A DNA stretch of 64,000 nucleotides from Bradyrhizobium quebecense (GCF_013373795.3 NZ_CP088022.1:5642001-5706000); one strand, 5' to 3'. Numbered from the stretch's first letter, positions 35,172 to 45,055 are shown. Program-made: numbers and translations. The notes: generated from the letters alone by a model not told the origin.

Positions 35172-35753
35172 ATGACTCCATATGCGATCAGCGTCGGGCG
35201 GCGCTTGTGCTCCTTTGGTCCGGGCTCGTGCCCAGCTCTTCTCGCCATATTGCTGCTATCAGCTTGTGCCGGCTCGGAGCGGTCGGCGCTCTCCCCGCAG
35301 CAGACATCCACATCAGATCCAGCAGGCGCCGTGGAGATTGATCCTGCCATGCGTGAGCGCATTGTTCGCGCCATCGATCGGGATGCTGACGAGCAGACTT
35401 TACGCGACACGTTGAGGCAACAACCGGACAACGTCGATGCGGCGATTCCTCTTGCTCGGGCCCTGCTGGGACGCAGATCCCCAGATGATGCGCTTGAGGT
35501 GCTCGACGCGCTCTTACTGGTCGTACCTGGCGACCTGCGCGCGCTGAATGCCAAGGGTGTTGTGCTCGACCACGAGGGCCGCCATCGCGAGGCACAAGCG
35601 CTATACCGCCAAGCTCTTGAAACAGCTCCCGCAAATGCGATGTTGCGTAACAACCTCAAACTCTCGCTCGCACTTGAAAGCAAGACGGAGAGCGGGAACA
35701 CAGACCCACGGCCGCTAACGGACGGCCGGCAGGCGTTGGCCCGCTCGAGATGA
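35172..35753 (+). CDS. y4yS: TPR lipoprotein, Y4yS-like, last gene of the rhcV operon
   Basis: 193 residues from the ATG at 35172; a longer frame overlaps rhcV and is rejected. The N-terminal signal ends in the lipobox LLSAC, giving a lipoprotein. It is followed by TPR-like repeats (DAAIPLARALLGRRSPDDALEVLDALLLVVPGDLRALNAKGVVLDHEGRHREAQALYRQALETAPANAMLRNNLKLSLAL). Such TPR lipoproteins resemble TadD/pilotin-like proteins and might help RhcC1/RhcC2 secretin assembly. In NGR234 y4yS follows rhcV. Function not proven. Confidence 0.78.
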   Translation: MTPYAISVGRRLCSFGPGSCPALLAILLLSACAGSERSALSPQQTSTSDPAGAVEIDPAMRERIVRAIDRDADEQTLRDTLRQQPDNVDAAIPLARALLGRRSPDDALEVLDALLLVVPGDLRALNAKGVVLDHEGRHREAQALYRQALETAPANAMLRNNLKLSLALESKTESGNTDPRPLTDGRQALARSR

Positions 35754-35788
35754 GTTGGCGAACAGCAGCGAAGCGCCGATGCTGCCTG

Positions 35789-35824
35789 CCGGTCAGCTTG
35801 CCGACAGCAAATGTTGCCTATGAG
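35789..35824 (+). promoter_or_regulatory. tts box of the broken nopP-like gene
   Basis: CCGGTCAGCTTGCCGACAGC followed after eight bases by CCTATGAG. It matches the tts pattern with one change in the TCG core. The gene starts 64 nt downstream. Confidence 0.65.
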
Positions 35825-35887
35825 TCGCGCGGAGACTGAAGAGACAAGCTCCGCCAAGCAACGTCGCCGAGAGGAATGCAACTCGCC

Positions 35888-36753
35888 ATGTATAATCGCA
35901 TTAGTGACTCTTCCATCGCCTACCCCGCAAGCATTTCCGAGGCAGATGAACTGGGAAACCGCACTGAGGATAGCCGAAGCTTCGCAGACATGTTTTCGGA
36001 AATGCGGCTAGGCTCGTCTGGTCAGCACGCTGGCTCATCTTCGACGGGAAGCCGGCCGTACTTTCTCGGTTCCGAGCCCCGGTGGTTGAGATCTCAAAGT
36101 CCACCTTCGAGAACGAGCTAGTTAGAGGAGTTTTATGGCGACGATATCGGGCATATCGCTACGCATCCGCAGCGGTACTCAGATCCAATCTCCCAAAAAG
36201 CCCAACGCACGGCGGATATCGCGTTTCGCTTCGGCAGGAAAGCCGGATCGGAACAGGCGCGATATTTCAGCTATCAGCTGGGCAACAAAAGCGTTGGACT
36301 TCTTCGAACCGAGCCCGGAGGCCTCATGAGCGAGCTCTTCAAAGGCGACAACGCGTGGCGGGAGAAGTTCCCTAGACGAGATGAAATCACGTCAAGGATA
36401 GATTTCCGAGTTACCCATCCACTTGTCGATAACGCAGGCGATATTCTGCTGGAACATCAGCTTCGCTCGATGGCGACGAACCGCCCGTCCTGTCTCACTC
36501 GATCAACCCGGCAGCGAAAGCTCGCGCCTGAGCATTGGGCTTCGTTGATGTAAGCGATTCGATGATGGTGCTTGAACCTACCAAGCGCGCGGACAGGTGT
36601 AAGAAGAGCGAAGATGGACAATGGCGGCGAGAGGGCAGACCACCCTTGTATCTTGCCGCAACTGAAGACAGAGCCGGCAGTGATGCTGGGCGGCCCCAGA
36701 ACTCAGCGACTCCCGCGCAGGATCCGTACGATGATGGATACGACTTCATGTAG
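35888..36753 (+). pseudogene. nopP: NopP-like effector gene, broken by two stops and a frameshift
   Basis: Reads MYNRISDSSIAYPASISEAD and on to FADMFSEMRLGSSGQH in one frame. A TAG at 36119-36121 interrupts, then the same frame continues LEEFYGDDIGHIATHPQRY and on to LMSELFKGDNAWREKFPRRDEITSRIDFRVTHPLVDNAGDILLEHQLR. The sense then shifts frame (about 36470) to LDGDEPPVLSHSINPAAKARA, meets a TGA (36529-36531) and ends GFVDVSDSMMVLEPTKRAD and on to PYDDGYDFM. The whole resembles NopP, a rhizobial T3 effector that decides compatibility with some soybean genotypes; this identification is from memory of the family and uncertain. A tts box precedes it. Confidence 0.6.
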
Positions 36754-37129
36754 ATCGCGCCGCTCACGATGAGACAACTCAGGTGGTCAGCAAGATGGAT
36801 TCTCGCACTGGTCCGACTCGACTCTGATACAATTCGAGGTACTCTTTGATCACTGACACCAAGCATCCCGCGCGGGAATGGACCCGGTGGCGGCATGGAG
36901 TTCAAGCCACACCAGGAACGGCATGCCATTTGACGCCGCGGCCTGACGCTTCACTGAAGGCACCTCCACACTGCTCAAGTTGCGAAGATCCGCAGCCTGA
37001 CGTTGCACCCCGCCAGAACAAGGAGGCGACGCCCGCATTCTGCGTGTAGTAAGTAGGCTTTGCGGGTTTTCGGACTATAGACCATGCGTACGCCGGGACG
37101 CTCGCACCGCCCACGACAGGAGCACTCGG
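36754..37129. other. Intergenic stretch without recognised gene
   Basis: About 375 bp following the broken nopP-like gene. Only short frames without ribosome-binding sites or motifs on both strands. Confidence 0.5.
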
Positions 37130-37835
37130 ATGATCATGCCGGTTCGCCGAAACTGGAATCCAGACGAATTGTTCCATGGTCTACAATGCTCACCGCCGAA
37201 CCATCGGTTGTACGCGCACGTTGGGACAAATTGTGGCCTGATCTGTACACAGAATATGACGCCACGCATCAGAGGCAAGAATTACAGGTCCGAAATCTGG
37301 ACATTACCGATGACGCTGAGGCGTTTTTTCAAGCTGGGCGCCGACGAAGAACGTCACACCGATGGATTCATCCGCATCATTGAACTTGTCGCTAACGGAT
37401 CCGAAAACGCGCTACGCGCGCTATCGAGACACTCGATCGCATGATTTTGATCCGATCGGTGCACGCCTGAATGACGAATTCTCCTTGATGGTTATGATCG
37501 CATTTGATGAGATGTGCACTTGCCCCGCCTATGCTGCCGAAAATTCGTTCTATGATGGACTTGGAAACGACACGTTCCATTATTGGCTCAGAGAAAGTGA
37601 TTGCCGACGAGGCGGTTCACTCAATGAACGCCGTTGACGTTATTCGCGCTCATACAGCGACCGCATTGGCGAAGTCGCCGCAATTCTCGACAACCTCATC
37701 AGGCGCGTTACCGACAATCTGAATTATTCTAGAACCTTCGTCCTGGATTATTTCGGCGGAGTGTACGATAGAGAGATGTTTGCCAGCTCCCGTCTCGCTG
37801 TGATGAGAAACGTTGCCAAGCCAATCGCGGTGTAG
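37130..37835 (+). pseudogene. Decayed ferritin-like diiron protein gene
   Basis: Coding sense can be followed through at least four frame changes: MPVRRNWNPDELFHG, then VRARWDKLWPDLYTEYDATHQRQELQVRNLDITDDAEAFF. Next comes KLGADEERHTDGFIRIIELVANGSENALRAL, then DFDPIGARLNDEFSLMVMIAFDEMCTCPAYAAENSFYDGLGNDTFHYWL. It continues EKVIADEAVHSMNAVDVIR and ends SDRIGEVAAILDNLIRRVTDNLNYSRTFVLDYFGGVYDREMFASSRLAVMRNVAKPIAV. EExxH (ADEERH) and DExxH (ADEAVH) are the metal-ligand pattern of ferritin-like diiron enzymes such as AurF-type oxygenases. Not functional here. Confidence 0.5.
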
Positions 37836-38634
37836 AGAGAGGTGGATGGAGCCATCGGCCACGACCCATGGCACCGCGCAGCAATCGAGCAGCCGTGCAC
37901 GACGGCCTGAGCCGGACAGCTTATTGGACGGCGCAGCCTCATAGGCTCTTTGCACAGATGCGCATCCAAATCAATCTCACAGCGAGCCTGAAAAGCTAAA
38001 CCGTCGCTCTCATTGCCCTGCGATCCGCCGTGCGCCGCAAGTCGCCATGCTTGCTCAGTTGCTGCCGAGTTCACGTCCATTTCACCTGCAATGTCGTGTT
38101 CGTGACGTTCTCACGGTTGAGCGCGCTGCCAAGAAGGTAAACTCCGCGTTTTGTTTTGCAGTCACTTGACCACGTAGTGCGCCCATCGAGAGCCGTCGAG
38201 CAATCGGTCCAGCTTTGCTCGGCTGCTTGCGAACGGTGTGCGGCTCCCGCTTTGTCGGCTTCCTTGGCCGCGACGGAACTTGGCCCCGATGTAACGAAAG
38301 GCGATCGCCATTGAGTATGGAGCTCCGTGGCGACCGAGGTGCGAGGCGCCGCTCCTGGTGCCCTCCACTCGATGGCGCGCACCGCCTGAGCGGCTCTGCA
38401 CACCATACAATCCAAAGTCAGCTTGATGCTGAGCTCCATGAAGGCTCTCACTGACAAATATTCATCTGGGTCGAGCTGCGCACATCGTGCCGGCGACGCC
38501 AGCTCTGCTAACGAACGGCAACTGGGCCGAGAAGCCCACAGGGGAATGGGCCGAGCCCCCAAGCAGCGGCTTGCGGACCAGCCCGGCTGAGGTGGCTCGG
38601 CCGATGCCCTCCTGTCCAGGCCCGCGAAGAAAGG
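37836..38634. other. Gene-poor stretch before IS66
   Basis: About 800 bp. Minus-strand frames (37650-38080, 38071-38562) show no motif, no ribosome-binding site and unusual Cys/Trp/Ser-rich composition. Probably degraded island DNA. Confidence 0.45.
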
Positions 38635-38646
38635 TAAGCGTCGTTC

Positions 38647-40173
38647 TCAGGCCACAGCTTTGAGGTCTTGACGACAATAGGCCCACGGAAGCAGCTGATC
38701 GATGTCGCTGTTTGGATGGCCGTTGACGATCCTGGTGAGGGCGTCGGTCAGGTAAGCGAGCGGATCGACGTCGTTCAGCTTACAGGTTTCGACCAGGGAG
38801 GCGATGGTGGCCCAGTGCTCGGCGCCGCCGTCGGAGCCTGCGAACAGCGCATTTTTCCGGTTCAGCGTGATCGGACGGATCGAGCGCTCGACGACGTTGT
38901 TGTCGAGCTCGATGCGGCCGTCATTGATGAAGCGCGTCAGGCCCTCCCAGCGTGAGAGCGCATAGCGAATGGCGTCGGCCAACTTGCCCTTTTGGCTGAT
39001 CAACGCGAGCTTTGCGCGGAGCCATCGCTCGAAGGCTTCCGCCAGCGGCCGGATTTTCTGCTGCCGAACGAGACGGCGCTCCTCGGCGCCGCGACCACGG
39101 ATGTCCCTTTCGATGGCGTAGAACTCGGCGATATGCTTGAGCGCCTCGCTGGCAATGGGCGCGGGACCGGGTGTGGCAAGTTCGTAGAAGTTACGTCGCA
39201 TGTGCGACCAGCAGAATGCAAGTTGGACATCGCCACGCTCGGCGAGCTTGCCATAGCCGGCATAGCCATCGACCTGCAGGATCCCTTCGAAGCCTGCGAG
39301 ATGGGCGATCGGCCGATCGGCTTTGCGATCGGGGGCATAGACATAGGCAACGCCCGGCGGATCGGCACCGCCCCACGGCCGGTCGTCCGCTGCATAGGCC
39401 CAGAGCTGACCGGTCTTGGTGCGTCCGCGGCCGGGATCGAGCACCGGCATCGTCGTCTCGTCGGCGAACAGCTTTGGCCGTTGCCTGAGCTTGCCGAGCA
39501 GACGGTCATGCAGCGGACGCAGGTGGAAGGCAGCTTGTCCTACCCAGTCCGCCAGCGTCGAACGATCGAGCTCAATGCCCTGGCGGGCGTAAATCTGCGC
39601 CTGCCGGTAGAGCGGCAGGTGATCGGCATATTTGGAGACCAGGACGTGGGCGACGGTGGCCTCGGTCGGCAATCCGCCCTCGATCAGCCTAATCGGGGCC
39701 GGCGCCTGCATGACCCCGTCCTCGCAAGCCCGGCAGGCGTATTTGGGACGCCGGGTCACGAGGATCCGGAACTGCGCCGGGACCAGGTCCAGCCGCTCGC
39801 TTCTATCCTCGCCGATCCGGTGCAACTCGCCCTGGCAACAGGGACAGGTCTTGCCCTCGATGTCGACGACGACCTCGATCCGCGGCAGGTGCATCGGCAA
39901 GGCGCCACGGTTGCCGCGGCGCGTGCGAGCCCGCGCCTCACGGCCTTCAGGTGCGCTCACGTCCTGTGCCGTCTCGTTGTATGCGGCAACCTGCTCGACG
40001 TCTTCCAAGCCCAGCAGCATCTGATCTTCAGGCAGCGTCTCTGCCCGCCGGCCAAACCGATGCCGCTGCAATTCCTTGATGATCTGACGCAGCCGTTCGC
40101 TCTCGCATCGTTCGGCAAGCAGCATCGCTTTCAGCGTCTCGGGATCGTCAGGCAGGGCGTCGCTCACACCCAA
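38647..40173 (-). CDS. tnpC: IS66 transposase TnpC
   Basis: 508 residues. N-terminal helix (LAERCESERLRQIIKELQRHRFGRR), zinc block (KTCPCCQGELHRIGEDRSER and YACRACEDG), and DDE core with FADETTMPVL, QVDGYAGYGKL and NNVVERSIRPITLNRKNALFAGSDGG. Complete. Confidence 0.95.
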   Translation of the reverse strand: MGVSDALPDDPETLKAMLLAERCESERLRQIIKELQRHRFGRRAETLPEDQMLLGLEDVEQVAAYNETAQDVSAPEGREARARTRRGNRGALPMHLPRIEVVVDIEGKTCPCCQGELHRIGEDRSERLDLVPAQFRILVTRRPKYACRACEDGVMQAPAPIRLIEGGLPTEATVAHVLVSKYADHLPLYRQAQIYARQGIELDRSTLADWVGQAAFHLRPLHDRLLGKLRQRPKLFADETTMPVLDPGRGRTKTGQLWAYAADDRPWGGADPPGVAYVYAPDRKADRPIAHLAGFEGILQVDGYAGYGKLAERGDVQLAFCWSHMRRNFYELATPGPAPIASEALKHIAEFYAIERDIRGRGAEERRLVRQQKIRPLAEAFERWLRAKLALISQKGKLADAIRYALSRWEGLTRFINDGRIELDNNVVERSIRPITLNRKNALFAGSDGGAEHWATIASLVETCKLNDVDPLAYLTDALTRIVNGHPNSDIDQLLPWAYCRQDLKAVA

Positions 40174-40247
40174 TTCAGAGCATATTCGCCGCCATCTGGC
40201 GACGCGTCCGACGCTCCTGATTCATTTCGCCGCAGCGCTGCCAACAG

Positions 40248-40604
40248 CTATCCGGCCTGCGTTGGCGTCGACGTCTCCCGCGCCTCATGCACAAGCCGCC
40301 AGTCGAGCCCTTCCAGCAGCGCCGACAATTGCGCCGCCGACAGGCGCATCACGCCGTCCTCGATCTTCGGCCAGCGGAAGATCCCATCCTCGAGCCTCTT
40401 GGCGAACAGGCACAGACCCGTTCCGTCCCAGAACACCAGCTTGATCCGATCCGCCCGCTTGGCCCGGAACACATAGACAGCTCCCGAGAATGGATCTGCC
40501 CGCATGCTCTCGCGCACCAGGGTCGCGAGCCCTTCCATCCCCTTACGGAAGTCCACCGGCTTGGTCGCCACCATCACCCGGACCGCACCCGACGGACCGA
40601 TCAC
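40248..40604 (-). CDS. tnpB: IS66 accessory protein TnpB
   Basis: 118 residues from a GTG at 40604 that overlaps the tnpA stop (GTGA); a longer start would lie in tnpA. The hallmark VMVATKPVDFRKGMEGLATLVRE and ADPFSGAVYVFRAKRADRIKLVFWDGTGLCLFAKRLEDGIFRWP are present. Confidence 0.93.
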   Translation of the reverse strand: MIGPSGAVRVMVATKPVDFRKGMEGLATLVRESMRADPFSGAVYVFRAKRADRIKLVFWDGTGLCLFAKRLEDGIFRWPKIEDGVMRLSAAQLSALLEGLDWRLVHEARETSTPTQAG

Positions 40605-41059
40605 CGGCTCGCCTTCAGCGCCTGGACAATCGACGCAACCATCGTCGTATCCGCACCACGACCGGCCCGGATCATGATGCCGTCGACTTCGATCTCGATA
40701 ATCCCGGCATCGCAACGGCGAGCCCGGGTATCCGCTTTGGCCTTGCAGCGCACCGCTTTGCGCTCCCGGTCAACAGCGGGCGCCGGCACCGCGGCATCCA
40801 CCACCGCCGGCACAAACTGTACTTCTTCTATTGCGGAATGACCGCCTGCTGCTTCTCGCAACTGACGTCGCCAGCCAAACAACTGCTGCGGTGACAATCC
40901 ATGCCGTCGGGCTACCGAACAGACCGAGTCGCCGCTCGCCACGATCTCCGCAACGATCCGCGCCTTGTCCCCATCGCTCCACTTCCGCCGACGGCCGGCT
41001 CCGGTGAAGACTTCAAGCCGCCGCACCGGCTCCGTGATAGCACTATGCTCTGTGTCCAT
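40601..41059 (-). CDS. tnpA: IS66 accessory protein TnpA
   Basis: 152 residues. The helix-turn-helix RRKWSDGDKARIVAEIVASGDSVCSVARRHGLSPQQLFGWRRQLRE is followed by a basic linker and the conserved tail EIEVDGIMIRAGRGADTTMVASIVQALK. Confidence 0.93.
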   Translation of the reverse strand: MDTEHSAITEPVRRLEVFTGAGRRRKWSDGDKARIVAEIVASGDSVCSVARRHGLSPQQLFGWRRQLREAAGGHSAIEEVQFVPAVVDAAVPAPAVDRERKAVRCKAKADTRARRCDAGIIEIEVDGIMIRAGRGADTTMVASIVQALKASR

Positions 41060-41239
41060 TCTAAGCCTAACGGTCCAAACCGAACCGCAGACTCGCAGAT
41101 CACCCCGTCATCCGGAAGGTGGCCGCTGAACAGCGCTTACGAAGAAAGGCTGGCACCGACCGGATAACATCCGCCGAAACAGTCATCGCTGAAGCTGCGG
41201 CAGGCGGCCGCGCCGGCCTGTTTGGCGGATGCGTCTGAC

Positions 41240-42093
41240 CTAGGTCGTGTGGACACTTACCGCATCCAAAGGACGATGGCTGCGAGAGTGACGACGGCGC
41301 GATAATTTCGGGCGGTCTTTTCGAAGCGGGTTGCGACGCGGCGGAACTGCTTGAGCTTTGAGAAGCAGCATTCGACGAGGTGACGCTGGGCATAGAGGTG
41401 CTTGTCCAGCGGGTATTTGAGTGTGCGTGACGGGTTGTTGGGGATGACGGCGAGCGCGCCCTTGGCGGCGATGGCTTGGCGCAAATGATCGGCGTCATAG
41501 GCCGTATCGGCCATGACGACCTCGGCAGGTAGTCCCTCGATCAATGCGGCAGCTTGCGGTGCATCGCCCTGCTGGCCTGCGGTCAGCGCGAACCGTACGG
41601 GACATCCCAAGCCACGAACGGCCATATGTATCTTGGTGCTCAGCCCCCCGCGCGAGCGGCCGATCGCCTGATCTTCAGACCCCCTTTTTTGGCCCCGGCG
41701 GCGTGCTGATGCGCCCGGACGATGGTGGAATCGACGATCAAATATTCGAAGTCCGGATCATCGGACATCGCCTCGAAGATCCGCCACCAGACGCCCTTGA
41801 TGCTCCATCGACTGAAGCGCCGGAACACGCTGTTCCAATCCCCGAACGCCTCCGGGAGATCACGCCAGGGAGAGCCCGTGCGAACAATCCAAAGTACACC
41901 TTCCACGAACATCCGATTGTCGCGCCCAGTGGAGCCCTTCTGGTCGGGGCGACCTATGATCAGCGGCGCCATCCGCTCCCAAGCCGCGTCGCTCAATACC
42001 AAACGGTCCATCACACCCAAGACTGCCTCCCCAAAAGCAGTCTTGAATCTGATTTGCGCCTAAAAGGGAATCCTTAGAGTCCACACCACCTAG
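41240..42093 (-). mobile_element. IS5-family element (IS427-type), 854 bp
   Basis: Ends CTAGGTCGTGTGGAC and, inverted, CTAGGTGGTGTGGAC form the terminal repeats. CTAG at both outer ends is compatible with the TA/CTAG targets of the IS427 group. One transposase gene in two frames fills the element. Confidence 0.85.
41257..42020 (-). CDS. IS5-family transposase made by probable -1 frameshift
   Basis: The first frame (42020-41640) reads MDRLVLSDAAWERMAPLI, then GDWNSVFRRFSRWSIKGVWWRIFEAM and IVDSTIVRAHQHAAGAKKGG. The second (ending 41257) continues with SRGGLSTKIHMAVRG and on to GCPVRFALTAGQQGDAPQA and ADTAYDADHLRQAI. It ends YPLDKHLYAQRHLVECCFSKLKQFRRVATRFEKTARNYRAVVTLAA. DDE residues lie in DSTIV, DTAYDA and the ECCFSKLK segment. 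The frames join at GCCAAAAAAGGGG, an A6G slippery site as used for -1 frameshifting in the IS427 group. Otherwise intact. Confidence 0.85.
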
Positions 42094-42695
42094 CCCTACT
42101 CTGCATCGCGACATGTTCCTGTCAACTTGGTGGATGAGGAAAAACCACAAGGCGCGTCTTAGGGAAGTCCTGCGAATTGCGGAACGGCACACCTTGCAAC
42201 GACTGCCAATCTGCCGAGCTGCAGACAGAGGACGACTTTCATCAAAGTTTTCTGGGCAGCGTTCGGTCCTGCTCCGCAGCCTCGACGCAAGCCCACCTCA
42301 TAGCACCGCCTCGATCAGTTCGATCAACGCTTGAATCTGACGCTACGTGCGATTCCCGTCATTTCATGCTGATCGAGAATCGGCAGCATCAAGTAGCTAA
42401 TGGTGATCGCGATGATCACCACCCGCGCACAGTTGTTTCCTCGAGAACTTCCCTTCAGCTACTCGCAAACCTCTCGTGGAGTACGATCACGAGTGATTAG
42501 TTGCTGTTCTCGACCTACATTCTCACTGCAATCAAGTGGCCTCTGCCGCTCGCTGTTGCAGAATATTCATCAGTTGCGCGGCTCCCGCATCAAAGATGCC
42601 ATTGCCCCTTCTTTCTGCCATGTTCGCGTCCAAAGCAGAGGCTCGCCGAGCGCGTACTTCGCGCTTGGCAACAGCGAGTGTCTCAGGAGATTTTC
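42094..42695. other. Upstream region of the P-loop gene pair; no gene recognised
   Basis: About 600 bp between the IS5 element and the first ATPase gene. A long frame enters the ATPase from 42501 (TTG), but the extra 65 residues are Cys/Arg/Pro-rich and unlike a protein start. No tts box or sigma54 element found. The pair's promoter must be here. Confidence 0.45.
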
Positions 42696-43445
42696 ATGGT
42701 GAAGCCAGTTGTGATTGTGGTGGGTGCGGACAAGGGAGGAGTCGGAAAGACGACCGTATCACGAACGCTTCTGGACTACTTCAGCGTCAATAAGGTGCAA
42801 ACACGCGCATTCGACACGGAGTCGCCGCGGGGAACGCTGAAGCGCTTCTATCCCGAGATCACCGAGATCGTCGATATGACGACCACCGCGGACCAGATGA
42901 AGATTTTCGATACCCTAAATTCAGGGCTATCCGTCACCGTCATCGATGCTCGCGCCGGCTTATTGTCCTCAGCACTGGCCTCCTTGCGCGACATCGGCTT
43001 TTTGGATTCGGCGCGGTCCGGCCAGATCACCTTTGCCGTATTCCATATCTTGGGATCATCCATCGCTTCTCTGGACGAGATCGCTGAGACCGCGACCTTC
43101 ATGAGCGGCGCAAAGTACTATCTGGTCAAGAACTTCATCAACGACACTCAGTTCTTTCAGTGGGACCAATCGACCTACAACTCCTATTTTCACCGCATCA
43201 AGCATGCGACCGAGTTGACCATACCGAAACTCAACGAGATGGCCTATGAGCAGGTCGAAGTCGCTTCCGTCCCATTCGTGGACTTCGTCGCAAACAAGGG
43301 GCGGAACGATGAGCCAGCGAACAACTCCTTCGTGCTGCGCGGTTATGTCCGGCACTGGCTGGCAAATGTCTGGAGGGAATTTGACCGTATCAACTTGACG
43401 GAGCTGGCCGGCGCCAGGTCAGCCACCCAGGCTGGCGAGAAGTAA
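42696..43445 (+). CDS. ParA/MinD-superfamily ATPase of unknown function
   Basis: 249 residues from the ATG at 42696, which has TCAGGAGA upstream. The deviant Walker A motif KGGVGKTT (residues 13-20) starts the protein, as in ParA, MinD and NifH-like proteins. The switch/Walker B-like strand is VTVIDARAGLL, with Ala-Arg-Ala where ParA proteins usually have DxxP. The rest (LDEIAETATFMSGAKYYLVKNFINDTQFFQWDQSTYNSYFHRI) has the Rossmann-like length but no known targeting domain. It is followed 23 nt later by a second P-loop gene, so they are probably an operon. Similar single-copy ATPases accompany plasmid or capsule loci; the role here is unknown. Confidence 0.75.
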   Translation: MVKPVVIVVGADKGGVGKTTVSRTLLDYFSVNKVQTRAFDTESPRGTLKRFYPEITEIVDMTTTADQMKIFDTLNSGLSVTVIDARAGLLSSALASLRDIGFLDSARSGQITFAVFHILGSSIASLDEIAETATFMSGAKYYLVKNFINDTQFFQWDQSTYNSYFHRIKHATELTIPKLNEMAYEQVEVASVPFVDFVANKGRNDEPANNSFVLRGYVRHWLANVWREFDRINLTELAGARSATQAGEK

Positions 43446-43468
43446 TCCGATTCTCGGCGCGCTCCGGG

Positions 43469-44224
43469 TTGAGCCACGTACCAAACAACATTGATCTGCT
43501 GGCTATGTTAGCGACCCCACTCTACATCATCTGCTCTCCTAGCCCGCAGGTCGGCAAAACCCTCATCGCTCGCCTCGTAAGCGAGTTCTTGCTGCTGAAA
43601 CATGGCACCGCGTTGTCGTTTGATGTCAATCTGAAGGAGCCGTCATTGCTCGATTACCTTCCCAACATCACGGAGACCGCAGATGTGATTGATACTTACG
43701 GCAAGATGCAGCTGATGGACCCACTGATCATCCACGATCGGGTAGCCAAGGTGATCGACCTCGGCTTTCATGCCTTCGACGAGTTCTTCAAGATGTGCGA
43801 GGAGATTGGCTTCATCAAAGAGACGGCGCGCTGCTATGTCGCCCCTATCATCTTGTTCGTCGCTGGCACTGACCGCATCTCCATGCGAAGTTATGAAATG
43901 CTGCGGCAAAGGATTCCGACGCCGGCGCTAGTCACTGTGCACAATGAATTTGTGCTCCGCGGAGAGTTACCTGGAGCGATGGATGGCGAGCGGGTACTTC
44001 GGATTGCCGCGCTGCCGCCGTTTCTCAAGAGATATATCGACCGACTTAGCTTCTCATTCACCGGGTATCTGCGCAACGAGAAGGACTGGTCTACCGAACT
44101 ACATCAGTGGATCCGCGGAAATTACACTATGTTTCGCGATCTGGAATCCAGTATGATCCTGCGGGGCCCCTATCGATCTCGGGCGACGAACATCGCGAGC
44201 CTAAGGAGCACAAGGGCCACGTGA
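43469..44224 (+). CDS. Second P-loop ATPase-like protein of unknown function
   Basis: 251 residues from a TTG, or 239 from the ATG at 43505; neither start has a good ribosome-binding site. The N-terminus PLYIICSPSPQVGKTLIARLVSEFLLLKHG has a Walker A of form SPSPQVGKT, lacking the extra signature lysine of ParA proteins. A switch-like AKVIDLGFHAFDEFFKMCEEIGFI follows, then VAPIILFVAGTDRISMRSYEMLRQRIPTPALVTVHNEF. FLKRYIDRLSFSFTGYLRNEKDWSTELHQWIRGNYTMFRDLE ends the conserved part. Length and layout mirror the first protein, so the two may form a heterodimer or be old duplicates. No function assigned. Confidence 0.7.
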   Translation: MSHVPNNIDLLAMLATPLYIICSPSPQVGKTLIARLVSEFLLLKHGTALSFDVNLKEPSLLDYLPNITETADVIDTYGKMQLMDPLIIHDRVAKVIDLGFHAFDEFFKMCEEIGFIKETARCYVAPIILFVAGTDRISMRSYEMLRQRIPTPALVTVHNEFVLRGELPGAMDGERVLRIAALPPFLKRYIDRLSFSFTGYLRNEKDWSTELHQWIRGNYTMFRDLESSMILRGPYRSRATNIASLRSTRAT

Positions 44225-44461
44225 GGTTCTGTCTCGCCGTCCATTTCGATTAGAGATGAACGTATGCAACTACCAGATTCATTGCCGGGATCGCCGAGTC
44301 GAGAGCACTCCGTTTTATCGTGATCGTCCGCGGCAGCGCTTACGCCGAACGGCCGATCCGGACACGCCGGCTCTCGGAAAGATCAGTGACCAGCTGACGT
44401 TGCGAGGAGCCAGACGTATCGACGGCTCTTCCATCAAGTGGTGCTTCACAGCTAGGCCGGA

Positions 44462-45055
44462 CTTGATCCGGGCCGGCTCGTCTTCATCGATGAGACTTGG
44501 ATCAAGACCAACATGGCCCCTTTGCGGGGCTAGGGCCCCAAGGGCGCACGCCTGCGCGGCTTCGCCCCGCACGGTCACTGGCGTACCCTCACATTCCTCG
44601 GCGCGCTCCGCCATGACCAACTCACGGCACCCTGCGTCTTCGACGGCCCGGTCAACGGCGAATGCTTCTGCGCTTATGTGAAGCACCTTCTCCTGCCAAC
44701 CCTGCGCGAAGGCGACATCGTCATTCTCGACAAGCTCGGAAGCCACAAGTCGAAAGCTGTCAGGCAGATGATCCAGGCTGCTGGCGCCAGGCTCTGGTAC
44801 CTGCCGCCATACTCGCCCGACCTCAACCCGATCGAACAGGCCTTCTCCAAGATCAAACACTGGATGCGGCAGGCTCAGAGGCGCACCGTCGAAGACACTT
44901 GGCGCCACATCGGTCACCTCGTTCAGGATATCCAGCCTCGCGAATGCGCGAACTGCTTCGCAAACGCAGGTTATGCTTCGTACGCCTACGACGAAGGCCG
45001 CCTGATTGACGCGTGCGCGCGGGCACGGCGAGCTATATGTGATGGCGTTGGGTGA
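44462..45055 (+). pseudogene. IS630-family transposase remnant
   Basis: Reads [20 protein letters not shown], then a TAG at 44531-44533, then [94 protein letters not shown] and a normal C-terminus follow. The catalytic D-D-E residues are still visible, but the N-terminal DNA-binding half is missing and the stop breaks it. Confidence 0.85.

Larger units (their letters stand above)
38635..41140 (-). mobile_element. Intact IS66-family element (2506 bp) with 8-bp target duplication
   Basis: Ends GTAAGCGTCGTTCTCAGGCC and, inverted, GTAAGCGCTGTTCAGCGGCC. The direct repeat GAAGAAAG is at 38627-38634 and 41141-41148. Contains tnpA, tnpB and tnpC on the minus strand, all open. It differs clearly in protein sequence from the IS66 at 24.9-27.5 kb, so it is a separate member. 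Confidence 0.95.

Noticed and set aside
39000..40476. Long plus-strand frames opposite IS66 genes
   Set aside because: Antisense shadows of tnpC and tnpB without ribosome-binding sites.
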